Shown here piece after piece: positions 53,557 through 62,642 of a stretch of 64,000 nt of DNA (positions are counted from its first letter, which is position 1; each line of letters starts with the position of its first letter). Origin of the DNA: Photobacterium marinum (GTDB taxonomy: Bacteria; Pseudomonadota; Gammaproteobacteria; Enterobacterales; Vibrionaceae); the NCBI RefSeq assembly GCF_000331515.1, contig NZ_AMZO01000002.1:401976-465975 (forward strand), in the 5' to 3' direction. The notes under the pieces were generated by a model, which searched no databases, was not told the origin of the DNA, and worked only from the letters and a program-made list of their open reading frames with translations. The translations under genes were made by a program, and so were the position numbers.

Positions 53557-54789
53557 ATGGAACTATCTGCTGTCCGACAACCGATTTATAACGCCAAAAA
53601 GAACAAAGTAGCTTTTCAACTGAGTTTTATGAATCCGGATCAATTGTCTAACAAATGTATCCCGCTTTCTGTTTTTCGTGGGAAGTTTGATTCTAAACTG
53701 TTGAATGATGTGCTGGTTAAGGCGGGTCTTGAACATTTGTCAGATAATAAAACCGTTATTATTCCTTTTGAGCGACGAACTCTTAAAAGTGTTCTGGGAT
53801 ATTTTTACTCATCCAGGACTGCAGGTATTGAGCTCTCATCAGAAGAAGTTTTTGATGATGAACTGCTGGATTTATTACGGATCGGCAAGCGAAATCAGTT
53901 CTTTATTATTCTTGATGAGCGCGCTCTTCATGAAGGGAAAGAAGAATTTTTAAAGTGTGCCAGCCACATTAAACTTGATGTACGTAATAAGTCATCAGAA
54001 TATATTCGTAAGAAAGTTGAAAAAGCGCAGGCATATAAAACGAAGATCATTTTTGATCAGATCCGATCTGATGATGAGTTCAGAAAGTTAAGTGCATTCA
54101 ATAATGATTTCTTTATCGGTGACTTATTTGCCAAGCAAGACCTGTCAGAAGTCAGGACAAATAAGTTGAATGAAGGATCACTACTTAATGTTTTTCAGCA
54201 TGTGATGCGTGAAGATTATTGCTATAAAAAGCTTACTGACATTCTTACTCTTGATTCCAAACTGGCTCATAAGCTTATCGCTTTTTTGAACTCAGCCATG
54301 TATGGCAGAGAGTCGGGTATTTACTCCATAAAGCAGGCTATCTGTTTTATTGGAGAGAATAATATGCGTAAGTTTATCTCTCTGTTGACAGCACAGGAAC
54401 TGACGGACTCCAGGCCGGGAGATATTTATTTTAAGGCCGCAGGAAGGGCTCGTTTCTGTGAGTTACTTGCGAAAAAAATGGGGAAAAAACGTTCGGTCAT
54501 CGACAGAGCATTTTTGAGCGGTTTGTTCTCCAGTTTACCGGATATTCTTGGTCTTGATATGGAAGAAGCACTGGAATTACTGCAGGTTCATCAAGATATA
54601 AGAAAAGCGCTGACTGGAAAGCAATGTGAGCTTAAGCAAGTGGTTGATATTGTTCTTGCATATGAGGACGCGGATTGGGAACGTCTTAATCAGCTAAGTG
54701 CTCGTTGTAAGTTGTCGGTTGATTCTGTTCCTAAGCTTTACCAACAAATGTTGGAAGAAATGCAAACCGACACTTATTTGATGAATTAA
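53557..54789 (+). CDS. Degenerate EAL plus HDOD domain protein (YuxH type)
   Basis: 410 residues. The N-terminal 200 follow the EAL fold (RQPIYNAKKNKVAFQLSF, LDVRNKSSEY), but the EAL triad (FQLSFMN in place of E-A-L) and DDFGTGYS are gone, so catalysis is unlikely. The C-terminal HDOD domain is recognisable (LLNVFQHVMREDYCYKKLTDILTLDSKLAHKLIAFLNSAMYG; IYSIKQAICFIGENNMRKFISLL). Such proteins act as adaptors in motility or c-di-GMP signalling. Poor ribosome site before the ATG. Monocistronic, sharing its terminator with the convergent gene. Confidence 0.88.
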   Translation: MELSAVRQPIYNAKKNKVAFQLSFMNPDQLSNKCIPLSVFRGKFDSKLLNDVLVKAGLEHLSDNKTVIIPFERRTLKSVLGYFYSSRTAGIELSSEEVFDDELLDLLRIGKRNQFFIILDERALHEGKEEFLKCASHIKLDVRNKSSEYIRKKVEKAQAYKTKIIFDQIRSDDEFRKLSAFNNDFFIGDLFAKQDLSEVRTNKLNEGSLLNVFQHVMREDYCYKKLTDILTLDSKLAHKLIAFLNSAMYGRESGIYSIKQAICFIGENNMRKFISLLTAQELTDSRPGDIYFKAAGRARFCELLAKKMGKKRSVIDRAFLSGLFSSLPDILGLDMEEALELLQVHQDIRKALTGKQCELKQVVDIVLAYEDADWERLNQLSARCKLSVDSVPKLYQQMLEEMQTDTYLMN

Positions 54790-54792
54790 TAC

Positions 54793-54822
54793 AAAAAGCT
54801 CAGCCAATGCTGAGCTTTTTGT
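54793..54822. terminator. Bidirectional terminator between HDOD gene and yccT-like gene
   Basis: AAAAAGCTCAGC/GCTGAGCTTTTT, loop CAAT, 12 pairs. Confidence 0.93.
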
Positions 54823-54827
54823 TTGGG

Positions 54828-55448
54828 TTACTGAACTTGGTTGATGCGGGCTTTAAAGCGGGCTTGTGTTGCCGGATCGGCTTGTTCATACCAGTAGTTC
54901 AACATAGTTTCTGCAACATTTTCCCCTTGTTGCTTACCATCCAGATTCACTTTTGCCGGTAGTGTGGTAATAGCTGCTGATTTCATTGCTGCAGCATTAT
55001 CTGTCAGGTTATAGGCCACCATTTCTGCTTCATAATCGCGGCCGAACTGAATACCTGACTTCATTAGTTTGTCTTGTTCAAAATTGATAGTCTGGCCGTT
55101 ATTATCAGTCAGTTTAATAGATGGGTTGTTATTGAATTTAAATGTTTCCATCTCATTTCGCAATTTAGGCATTTCAAGGCGGTAATTGGCATCTTCACCA
55201 TTGAATTTGACAATAATTACGTCAGATTTGAACAGTTGGTATTCACCATTTTCGCGATAACCGTCCTGATATCGGAAAGCAATCTGGTTTTCGCCATTTT
55301 TCAGGACAAGCGGCTCGTTGCCATCTTTTTTGATACCGTTGACCAGAACAAGCTCGGCACTGTAAGGAAGTTCCAGGTTTATATCTGCAAGTGAAGGGAA
55401 GCTCAGACCGCATGCGGTAAGGGCGAGAATGGCTGTTCTAAGTTTCAT
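54828..55448 (-). CDS. Periplasmic DUF2057 (YccT/CsgI) family protein
   Basis: 206 residues. Signal peptide MKLRTAILALTACGLSFPSLA. Beta-rich N-terminal domain typical of DUF2057 (INLELPYSAELVLVNG; NQIAFRYQDGYRENGEYQLFKSD) and a helical end. In Escherichia coli the family member YccT/CsgI lies near rlmI-acyP-tusE-yccA, as here, and has been linked to curli control. No curli genes are seen in the window, so the role here is open. Confidence 0.83.
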   Translation of the reverse strand: MKLRTAILALTACGLSFPSLADINLELPYSAELVLVNGIKKDGNEPLVLKNGENQIAFRYQDGYRENGEYQLFKSDVIIVKFNGEDANYRLEMPKLRNEMETFKFNNNPSIKLTDNNGQTINFEQDKLMKSGIQFGRDYEAEMVAYNLTDNAAAMKSAAITTLPAKVNLDGKQQGENVAETMLNYWYEQADPATQARFKARINQVQ

Positions 55449-55686
55449 GTCGAATCCTTGATGTTCCTGTTATCATGGCAGTTTCGCGCTGAATGCCTGA
55501 ATATAGCCTGAATGCTATAGCGTATTGGGCACAGAATAATTGATATACCTGAGTCACCTCAAGTTACTTGTTCAAAAAGAGTTTATTGGTTCTTAGCTAC
55601 TCCGAAATTTGAAAATACAATTATTCTGCGTTAAAAATCATCAACACAGTGTAAGAGCTACCTATTGTCGCTACAGGGATTTTGTA

Positions 55687-56454
55687 ATGAATATGGACAT
55701 TAGCTTGTTTCAGGTCGGATTATTGATGGTTACCGGCTTTTTAGCCGGTATTATCAATACTCTCGCTGGTGGCGGTTCGAATTTAACTTTACCTGCACTT
55801 ATGGTGATGGGAATGCCAGCTGAAGTCGCCAATGCGACTAATAGAGTCGGGGTGTTGCTTCAGAATCTGGTTGGAGTTAGAGGATTTAAGAAACACGGTA
55901 AGCTTGAGACTGATGATACGGTGCCGATACTGATACCGAGTATTATCGGGGGCTTGCTGGGGGCAGCCGCCGCGGCTTATGCGCCTTCGATATGGATAAA
56001 ACCACTACTGCTTGGCACTATGCTGGCAATGGCGTTAGTAATGCTAATCCGGCCGTCTGTGGTTGCCCCTGAGCCTGGCATGCCATGCCGCAAAGTTAAG
56101 AATACACCTGCTTCATGGTGGGGGCTTGGCTTAGCAGGCTTTTACGGTGGTTTTGTTCAGGCTGGTGTCGGTTTTGTGTTGTTGGTGGCGTTAGCGGGTA
56201 CATTAAGGTATGACTTGGTAAGAGCCAATGCGTTGAAGATGCTTTGTACGCTGGTTTTTACCCTGGCATCGGTGATTCTGTTTGCAGCAGAAGGATTAAT
56301 ACTTTGGTTGCCTGGGCTGATTTTGGCGTTAGGTACGATGTTCGGGGCTCATATTGCGGTGAAAATGGCGATTAAAGCTAAACCGGAAACATTGAAGTGG
56401 TTTTTGTTCATCATGACTTTGTGTGGATGTATCGCAGCTATGCTAAGTGATTAG
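55687..56454 (+). CDS. TauE/SafE-family membrane permease
   Basis: 255 residues with about eight membrane helices. The N-terminal family motif is GFLAGIINTLAGGGSNLTLPALMVMGMPAEVANATNRVGVLLQNLVG, with a second half repeat around GLAGFYGGFVQAGVGFVLLVALAG. The family exports sulfite, sulfoacetate or other anions; substrate unknown here. The frame opens at 55609, but ATG 55687 has AGGGA eight bases upstream. It is inserted between yccT-like and rlmI and is followed by a terminator. Confidence 0.88.
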   Translation: MNMDISLFQVGLLMVTGFLAGIINTLAGGGSNLTLPALMVMGMPAEVANATNRVGVLLQNLVGVRGFKKHGKLETDDTVPILIPSIIGGLLGAAAAAYAPSIWIKPLLLGTMLAMALVMLIRPSVVAPEPGMPCRKVKNTPASWWGLGLAGFYGGFVQAGVGFVLLVALAGTLRYDLVRANALKMLCTLVFTLASVILFAAEGLILWLPGLILALGTMFGAHIAVKMAIKAKPETLKWFLFIMTLCGCIAAMLSD

Positions 56455-56492
56455 CACAGTAGTCATAGCCGTAACTAATGTAGATATAAAAA

Positions 56493-56514
56493 GAGCCTGA
56501 CGACTGTCAGGCTC
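56493..56514. terminator. Terminator between TauE/SafE and rlmI genes
   Basis: GAGCCTGAC/GTCAGGCTC, loop GACT, then CTTTGTG; between convergent genes. Confidence 0.85.
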
Positions 56515-56540
56515 CTTTGTGTTCTTTGGTATTGCAGCTG

Positions 56541-57731
56541 TTATTTAACGTAGCAGGCGAAACCTTTCAGGTAGAAACCTTCCGGATAAGCACTATCCAG
56601 CGGGTGGTCTGCCGCTTGGCTAAAGCGTTCGATAAACTGAACTTCGCGGTGAGCATCCAGTGCTGCGTCAGCAATGATCTTCTGGAACAGGTTGTTGTCC
56701 ATCAGGCCTGAGCATGAGTAAGTCAGCAGCGTGCCGCCCGGATTAAGGATTTGCATTGCTAGCATGTTGATATCTTTATAACCACGGCAGGCACCAACCA
56801 GCTGAGATTTCGACTCTGCAAATTTTGGTGGATCCATGATCACAACATCAAACTTTTCGCCACGCTCACGGTAGTCGCGAAGTAGTTTGAATACGTCTGC
56901 ATTAAGGAATTGCGCATTCTCAACCGGCAGGTCGTTCATTTCTGCGTTCATGCGAGCGGTGTCCAGAGCAGGCTGTGAAACGTCAACATTCACAACTTCA
57001 CTTGCTCCGCCTTTAAGCGCGTACAAACCAAAGCCACCAGTGTAACAGAAGCAGTTCAGTACACGCTTGCCATTGACATATTTCACGGCGCCCTGACGGC
57101 TGTCACGCTGGTCAAGGTAGAAACCGGTTTTGTGGCCACCAACGATGTCAACGTTAATTTTCACGCCGTTCTCTTCGATAGTTACGAATTTAGGTGGCTC
57201 TTCACCATGCAGAACACCAGTGCGCTGCTTAAGGCCTTCTTTCTTACGAACAGACACATCAGAACGTTCGTAGATGCTGCATTCCGGGTAACAGGTCTTC
57301 AGGGCTTCAACCAGTGCGTCTTTTTGTGCTTCGGCACCGGCACTCAGAAGTTGGCACACCAGGAAGTTCTGGTAGCGGTCGATAGTGATGCCCGGTAGGC
57401 CATCAGATTCAGCAGCGATCAGGCGGTAACCTGTCAGGCCGTCACGTTCAGCCAGGATGTCACGCAGGCCCTGAGCTGTTTTCAGGCGGTTAACGAAGAA
57501 ATCTACATCAACGGCTTCTTTCTTGTTGAAAGTCCATACGCGAACACGGATCTGCGATTGCGGAGAATATGCACCGCGTGCTAACCATTCGCCTTTGTGA
57601 TCAAAAATATCTACGGTTTCACCAAGAGATGGTTTACCTTCAATACGTTGAATACCACGTGAAAATACCCAAGGATGGCGGCGGCGAAGTGATTTTTCAC
57701 GGCCTTTAACCAGATAAATTGAAGCTGTCAT
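56541..57731 (-). CDS. rlmI: 23S rRNA m5C1962 methyltransferase
   Basis: 396 residues. An N-terminal PUA domain ([24 protein letters not shown]) and a Rossmann methyltransferase domain with SAM motif [19 protein letters not shown] and catalytic [10 protein letters not shown]; the C-terminal Cys in YSCSGLM is typical. It uses S-adenosylmethionine to methylate C1962 of 23S rRNA. The frame runs to 57848, but ATG 57731 ([14 protein letters not shown]) is the family start. Synteny with acyP-tusE-yccA supports the name. Confidence 0.95.
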   Translation of the reverse strand: MTASIYLVKGREKSLRRRHPWVFSRGIQRIEGKPSLGETVDIFDHKGEWLARGAYSPQSQIRVRVWTFNKKEAVDVDFFVNRLKTAQGLRDILAERDGLTGYRLIAAESDGLPGITIDRYQNFLVCQLLSAGAEAQKDALVEALKTCYPECSIYERSDVSVRKKEGLKQRTGVLHGEEPPKFVTIEENGVKINVDIVGGHKTGFYLDQRDSRQGAVKYVNGKRVLNCFCYTGGFGLYALKGGASEVVNVDVSQPALDTARMNAEMNDLPVENAQFLNADVFKLLRDYRERGEKFDVVIMDPPKFAESKSQLVGACRGYKDINMLAMQILNPGGTLLTYSCSGLMDNNLFQKIIADAALDAHREVQFIERFSQAADHPLDSAYPEGFYLKGFACYVK

Positions 57732-57822
57732 GACATGCCCAGTATGGAGTTCAGAATGGTCGCGTATTATGTTGTCCGCAAAGCAGAAAAGCAAATATAT
57801 CTTGCTCGCAGAACAAGAATAC

Positions 57823-57853
57823 AAAAAAGGGTGTACGCGTTGGTACACCCTTT
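57823..57853 (-). terminator. Terminator after the chemoreceptor gene
   Basis: AAAGGGTGTAC/GTACACCCTTT, 11 pairs, six-base loop; TTTTTTG follows on the minus strand. Confidence 0.93.
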
Positions 57854-57876
57854 AGGTTTAGCTGTTGCTCATTAAT

Positions 57877-59277
57877 TTAAGCTCTCAGGCCATTCATTAG
57901 TGACTCAAGGACTTCAGACTGTTGGTTCAGGCGCTCAATCTCATTGGTAGATTGACTGATAGCGTCATTAATTTTGCTGGACTGGCTGCGCACTTCTTCT
58001 ACGCTTGATGCAATATTGTCTGCCACTGCTCCTTGTTGTTCGGCTGCGGCTGCAATTTCGGTGCTTCGATCAGAAATCAGCTGGTTGCGTTCGGTCATCT
58101 GGCTAATTTCGCTGTCTACCGAATCCATCTGCTGTTCGCTATTCTGGGCATTGTTAACAGTATCTTTCATTACGCTCATCAGCGTCTGGCTGTTTTGTTG
58201 TAATGCTTCGATCATCTGCTGGATTTCGACAGTTGCTGTCTGAGTTCTGCCAGCAAGGGTACGCACTTCATCGGCAACAACGGCGAATCCGCGGCCTTGT
58301 TCACCGGCACGGGCTGCTTCAATTGCGGCGTTTAGTGCCAGCAGGTTTGTTTGTTCGGAAATGCCGTTGATGGTAGTCACGACATCGTCAATTTTAGCTG
58401 CATTACTGTCGAGTTCGGCAACGGCATCGGCAGCCTGGCTGATTTCATTACTCAGTTGAGCGATAGCCCCACGAGTTTGCTCAACCTGGGCACGCCCTTG
58501 TTCAGATACACGCTGAGCCTCTTGTGTTTGTAGGGAAGTTTCCTGAGCATGCTCAGCTACTTCACGGATAGACGTTGCCATTTCTTCAGTTGCGCTCGCC
58601 AGTGAATCCAGGTGTTGCTGCTGACCTGAAGACAGGCTTTCGCTTTCATGGCTGCGCTGGCGTAGGTTACTGCTAAGCTGCTGCATCAGGGCGATGGCTT
58701 CCTGGGTCGCCAGAACCAGTTTCTGTTCACGTTCACTGACTTTATCGATAGTGATTGCCAGTGTGCTGAATTCGTCCCTGACCTTGAAGAAATTCAAGCG
58801 ATTAGTTAAATCACCGTCAGCAAGTGCCTGCAGGGCTTTATTGGTGGTAAACATCGCACCGCCGATGAAGGACATGATGTAGTACACAGTCGCCAGAGCC
58901 ACAATCAGTACAATGGAGGCAAGAATGATTTGTAGTGGTGAAAGGTAGCTTAGCAAGCCTGGTAGCTCGGTTGCAGCGATTGAATAGTTCATTCCAAACA
59001 CTGGGGCGGATAATTCGCCACTGCCAATTTGGAATCCGGTTTTTGCCAGCATGAATGCGGCATCAGATTGGTTTACTTTGTATTCTGAAAGTAAAGTTGA
59101 TGTTGCATTTAATTGACTGGTCGTAATTTCAATACGTTGTTCATTCGCGGCATCAACTAAAATTGCACTGATACTCAGCATAGCAATGATAGGGAGCATG
59201 AACAGAAGATAGAATTTTTCCTGTATTGTTATATGAATTAAATACTTATCGATCCATCGAAAGGCAACTTCTTTCAT
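57877..59277 (-). CDS. Methyl-accepting chemotaxis protein
   Basis: 466 residues. Membrane helix near 22-42 ([20 protein letters not shown]), a small periplasmic part of about 70 residues, second helix near 112-140 ([24 protein letters not shown]), a HAMP-like region ([21 protein letters not shown]) and the signalling hairpin ([37 protein letters not shown]). The periplasmic part is too small for a known ligand domain, so the stimulus is unknown. It interrupts the otherwise conserved rlmI-acyP order. No NWETF-type receptor tail is present at the C-terminus. Confidence 0.93.
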   Translation of the reverse strand: MKEVAFRWIDKYLIHITIQEKFYLLFMLPIIAMLSISAILVDAANEQRIEITTSQLNATSTLLSEYKVNQSDAAFMLAKTGFQIGSGELSAPVFGMNYSIAATELPGLLSYLSPLQIILASIVLIVALATVYYIMSFIGGAMFTTNKALQALADGDLTNRLNFFKVRDEFSTLAITIDKVSEREQKLVLATQEAIALMQQLSSNLRQRSHESESLSSGQQQHLDSLASATEEMATSIREVAEHAQETSLQTQEAQRVSEQGRAQVEQTRGAIAQLSNEISQAADAVAELDSNAAKIDDVVTTINGISEQTNLLALNAAIEAARAGEQGRGFAVVADEVRTLAGRTQTATVEIQQMIEALQQNSQTLMSVMKDTVNNAQNSEQQMDSVDSEISQMTERNQLISDRSTEIAAAAEQQGAVADNIASSVEEVRSQSSKINDAISQSTNEIERLNQQSEVLESLMNGLRA

Positions 59278-59379
59278 TTTATTATCCTATGCTGTAGCAA
59301 ATGAGTCATGTATCAGGCGTTTTTAGGAAACTGATACAAGGGGATTATCGAATAATTTGCGGATTTCTTGAGGTGATGG

Positions 59380-59652
59380 ATGTCACAAATTTGTGTAAAA
59401 GCTTTGATAAAAGGAATGGTGCAGGGCGTCGGTTTTCGATTTCACACCGCACATCAAGGATTAAAGTTTGGTTTGACGGGTTATGCTAAAAATTTGCCGG
59501 ACGGTAGTGTTGAAGTACTTGCCTGCGGTCATGAAGAAAAAGTAAATCAGCTGCTCCGTTGGCTTGAGGACGGACCAAGAACATCGAGGGTTGATAGCGT
59601 CGAATCAGAAGAAGTTGAATGGCGCCATGTAGATGGGTTTGAAATTATGTAG
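59380..59652 (+). CDS. acyP: Acylphosphatase
   Basis: 90 residues, the family size. The phosphate-binding signature GMVQGVGFRFHT contains the catalytic Arg, and GYAKNLPDGSVEVLACG has the catalytic Asn. It hydrolyses acyl phosphates in the cytosol. It starts at ATG 59380 and is divergent from the chemoreceptor. Followed by tusE and yccA, as in enterobacteria. Confidence 0.96.
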   Translation: MSQICVKALIKGMVQGVGFRFHTAHQGLKFGLTGYAKNLPDGSVEVLACGHEEKVNQLLRWLEDGPRTSRVDSVESEEVEWRHVDGFEIM

Positions 59653-59677
59653 AACCCGGAACTCAGTTCCGGGCTCT
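59652..59677. terminator. Inverted repeat between acyP and tusE
   Basis: CCCGGAAC/GTTCCGGG with loop TCA, between convergent genes. No T-run, so termination is uncertain. Confidence 0.55.
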
Positions 59678-59685
59678 GACTTGCA

Positions 59686-60015
59686 TTAGATGCATTTTAC
59701 CGGTTTTGGTAGTCCGGCTAGTTTTGTTGCTTGTTTAGCCGGGCCTTTAGGGAACAGCTTGTACAGGTAACGTGAGTTACCTTTTTCTTCGCCGTACTTC
59801 TTAGCCATCGCTTTAACCAGCATGCGAATAGCAGGGGAGGTATTAAACTCTTTGTAGAAATCACGTACAAAGTGGACAACTTCCCAATGCGCTTCGCTCA
59901 ACTCGATACCTTCTTCTTCAGCGAGAAGGGGAACCAGCTCTACAGACCAATCATCAACATTCTTCAGATAGCCGTGAGCATCGGTTTCAATTTGTTTACC
60001 TTCAAATTCAAGCAT
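59686..60015 (-). CDS. tusE: Sulfur carrier TusE (DsrC family)
   Basis: 109 residues. TusE accepts persulfide sulfur from TusBCD for MnmA-dependent 2-thiouridine formation in tRNA. The penultimate Cys carrying the sulfur is present in PKPVKCI. Other family marks are [39 protein letters not shown] and [16 protein letters not shown]. The frame opens at 60105, but ATG 60015 ([12 protein letters not shown]) is the family start. Single Cys form fits TusE rather than two-Cys DsrC. Confidence 0.95.
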   Translation of the reverse strand: MLEFEGKQIETDAHGYLKNVDDWSVELVPLLAEEEGIELSEAHWEVVHFVRDFYKEFNTSPAIRMLVKAMAKKYGEEKGNSRYLYKLFPKGPAKQATKLAGLPKPVKCI

Positions 60016-60103
60016 GGTGCGCCTCGATATTTGTAACCGAGCAAGAATAGAGACTAAGTATTGAAGCTGCAAGTAAAAGTGTAGGTTGAGCGATTTCAGA
60101 TAC

Positions 60104-60131
60104 AAAAAAAGCGCCGGATAGGCGCTTTTTT
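60104..60131 (-). terminator. Terminator after yccA
   Basis: AAAAAAGCGCC/GGCGCTTTTTT with loop GGATA; T-run on the minus strand. Confidence 0.93.
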
Positions 60132-60156
60132 CGTAATTAAGAGTAACAACTTCTTA

Positions 60157-60822
60157 TTAGTCGTCGCCGCCCATCACACCAAGAATCTGAAGCAGACTCA
60201 GGAATAGGTTGTAGATAGACACATACAGAGTAATTGTTGCTGAGATGTAGTTTGTTTCACCACCGCGAATAATGCTCTGAGTTGTCAGCAAGATAGCAGC
60301 AGAAGAGAACAGTACGAACATACCGCTGATAGCCAGTGACAGCATTGGTAGTTGTAGGAAGATATTAGCAATTACTGCAACAATGATTGCGAAGAAACCT
60401 GCAAACAGCATACCGCCTAGGAAAGACAGATCACGCTTGGTAGTTAGAGCATAAGCTGAACATGCAAGGAACGTCAGTGCAGTACCGCCAAGAGCCGGCA
60501 TGATGGCATAACCAAGGCCAGCACCAATATACAGGTTCAGAATAGGGCCAAGGGTATAACCTAAGAAGCCGGTGAAGGCAAAGGCGAATACCAGGCCAAG
60601 GCTGCTGTTACGGTTTTTCTCAGTCAGGAACATCAGGCCGTAGAAACCAACGATCGTGATAAGTAGACCAGGATGCGGAAGGTTCATTGCCATAGCAAAC
60701 CCTGCGACAACAGCTGACCATACCAGTGTTAGTGACAGCAGGAAGTAGGTATTGCGTAAAACTTTATTGGTTGAAAGTACGCTTTCGTAACCAGTGTTAC
60801 GACTCACAATACGATCGTTCAT
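60157..60822 (-). CDS. yccA: Bax inhibitor-1 family inner-membrane protein YccA
   Basis: 221 residues with seven membrane helices. BI-1 family marks: YFLLSLTLVWSAVVAGFAMAMN near the N-terminus and SIYNLFLSLLQILGVMGGDD at the end. In Escherichia coli YccA is a substrate and modulator of the FtsH protease. It lies next to tusE in the conserved order. AGGGGAG precedes the ATG. Confidence 0.94.
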   Translation of the reverse strand: MNDRIVSRNTGYESVLSTNKVLRNTYFLLSLTLVWSAVVAGFAMAMNLPHPGLLITIVGFYGLMFLTEKNRNSSLGLVFAFAFTGFLGYTLGPILNLYIGAGLGYAIMPALGGTALTFLACSAYALTTKRDLSFLGGMLFAGFFAIIVAVIANIFLQLPMLSLAISGMFVLFSSAAILLTTQSIIRGGETNYISATITLYVSIYNLFLSLLQILGVMGGDD

Positions 60823-61102
60823 AAATTCTCCCCTCAGGGTTAGTTATGGTAATTGCAGTTAAGACATATATTGGGGTATTCACATATAAATGCAAGTCAC
60901 CAATACGCTCTTGGTTGATTAATGTACGTTCATATGCCCAGGTTAAGTATTTGACAAAGATGATACTTAACAAATCCTTAGCTTAGATCTAAAAGTTGTA
61001 AATGAATGTTTCAATTCGAGTATGGCTCACAAAAAAATAATCTACTCGTACTTTTTTCAGCTGGTTGCGCTTTTATATGGTGAATAAATTACCAATAACA
61101 AA
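60823..61102. other. Interval between yccA and the solute-binding lipoprotein gene
   Basis: AT-rich, yccA promoter side; no gene supported. Confidence 0.55.
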
Positions 61103-61132
61103 ACGAGGAGCGCTGGTTGGCAAACTCCTCGT
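61103..61132 (-). terminator. Terminator after the solute-binding lipoprotein gene
   Basis: ACGAGGAG/CTCCTCGT stem with a 14-base loop; TTTTGTTATT follows on the minus strand. Confidence 0.8.
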
Positions 61133-61167
61133 GTTCATTTTTGCATTCAAACGGTGACAATATGTAA

Positions 61168-62400
61168 TTATCGGAATGGCGGAGCGTACATGATTCCGCC
61201 ATCGCGCCAAAGAGCATTGACGCCACGCTTTACTTCAAGAGGGGAGCTCATACCAACTGTGCGTTCAAAGCTTTCACTGTAATTCCCGACTTGTTTGATA
61301 ACCTGATAACTCCAGTCATCTTTAAGCCCCAGCCCTTTCCCTTTCGGACCATCTAAGCCAATTAGGCGACGGATGTTGGGATCATTGGAGTTTTTCATAT
61401 CGTTCACGCTTACTGATGAAATACCCAGCTCTTCCGCGTTGAGCATCGCATACAGAGTCCACTTCACAATGTTGAACCATTGAGAGTCGCCTTGGCGGAC
61501 GACAGGGCCTAGTGGTTCCTTAGAGATTATTTCCGGCAGGACGATGACTTTTTTCGGATCTGGCAAATTCAGGCGCAGGGCATAAAGTGCCGATTGATCT
61601 GTTGTCATGACGTCACAGCGTCCAGCTTCAAAGCCTTTAACTGTTTTAGCTTCAGTGTCAAAAATAATCGGTGTGTATTTCATTTCGCGGAAATGGAAAT
61701 AGTCGGCGAGATTCAGTTCAGTAGTCGTTCCAGCCTGAACACAAATACTTGCTCCATCAAGCTCAGTAGCACTGTAAACCCCAAGGCTTTTCTTAACCAT
61801 AAATCCCTGACCGTCGTAATAGTTCACACCCGCGAAATTTACACCGAGGGCAGAATCTCGGTGAAGAGACCAGGTTGTATTACGGGCTAACAGATCAACT
61901 TCGCCGGACTGTAGTGCGGTGAAACGTTCTTTAGTCGTAAGCGGAATATATTTAACCTTGCTTTTATCGCCTAAAGTTGCCGCAGCAACAGCCTGACAAA
62001 ATTCAACATCGAGTCCTTCCCATTCACCTTTGTCATTTGGGTTAGAAAAACCTGGCAGACCGTTACTTACACCACATTTTACATAACCTTGCTTTAGTAC
62101 TTTGTCTAATGTGCCACCGGATGTTGATGATTTGGTTTCAACTTTTGGAGCTTCTGCCAGCTTTTTTTCCAGGGTGGCAATTTTATCTTCAAGGGCTTTT
62201 ATATTATCAGCACAGGTGCTTGAGCTTTTACTTGCTTCTGCAGAGGCCTGCTCTGATTGCTCCAGCTGTTGCTCCAATTGTTGAATTTTGCTTTCAAGGG
62301 ATTTTATTACGGCTTTGTCTTCAGCACCGCCGTTGTCACAGCCGGAGAGTAAAAATGCCATGGTCGAAATAGCGAAAATAAACCTGATCGTTTGATTCAT
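61168..62400 (-). CDS. Orphan amino-acid solute-binding lipoprotein with coiled-coil stalk
   Basis: 410 residues. Lipobox FLLSGC with Cys21 and Asp at +2, which in enterobacteria means retention in the inner membrane. Residues 28-90 form a long coiled coil (VIKSLESKIQQLEQQLEQSEQ ... IKALEDKIATLEKKLAEA). The rest is a polar/general amino-acid-binding domain of the AapJ type (VKCGVSNGLPGFS, LTTKERFTALQSGEVDLLARNTTW, YDGQGFMV, GRCDVMTTDQSALYALR). No ABC permease or ATPase gene is nearby. Membrane-tethered and without a transporter, it could serve as a sensory receptor component or work with a permease elsewhere. It ends at a terminator. Confidence 0.88.
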   Translation of the reverse strand: MNQTIRFIFAISTMAFLLSGCDNGGAEDKAVIKSLESKIQQLEQQLEQSEQASAEASKSSSTCADNIKALEDKIATLEKKLAEAPKVETKSSTSGGTLDKVLKQGYVKCGVSNGLPGFSNPNDKGEWEGLDVEFCQAVAAATLGDKSKVKYIPLTTKERFTALQSGEVDLLARNTTWSLHRDSALGVNFAGVNYYDGQGFMVKKSLGVYSATELDGASICVQAGTTTELNLADYFHFREMKYTPIIFDTEAKTVKGFEAGRCDVMTTDQSALYALRLNLPDPKKVIVLPEIISKEPLGPVVRQGDSQWFNIVKWTLYAMLNAEELGISSVSVNDMKNSNDPNIRRLIGLDGPKGKGLGLKDDWSYQVIKQVGNYSESFERTVGMSSPLEVKRGVNALWRDGGIMYAPPFR

Positions 62401-62586
62401 AGTTACGTCCTGTCATTTTTGTATTTATGGAGAGAAACCGGTATAGGCTTAACTCTCATGTAGGGCATTGATTGCAACAACTGTCTGTAATTCTGATTAA
62501 TATTCAGTATAGAAATAGTTCGGGATTCTTCTAGTAATCGGCGAGATGAGGGGGATGTGCTTTAAGTGAAAACTTGGGTAAATAAA

Positions 62587-62610
62587 AGCCGGACTCGAAT
62601 GAGGCCGGCT
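62587..62610 (-). terminator. Terminator after the SPOR-like gene
   Basis: AGCCGG/CCGGCT with a 12-base loop; TTTTATTT follows on the minus strand. Confidence 0.8.
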
Positions 62611-62642
62611 ATGATTACTGGAGTAACTCAGAGGTTGATGTC

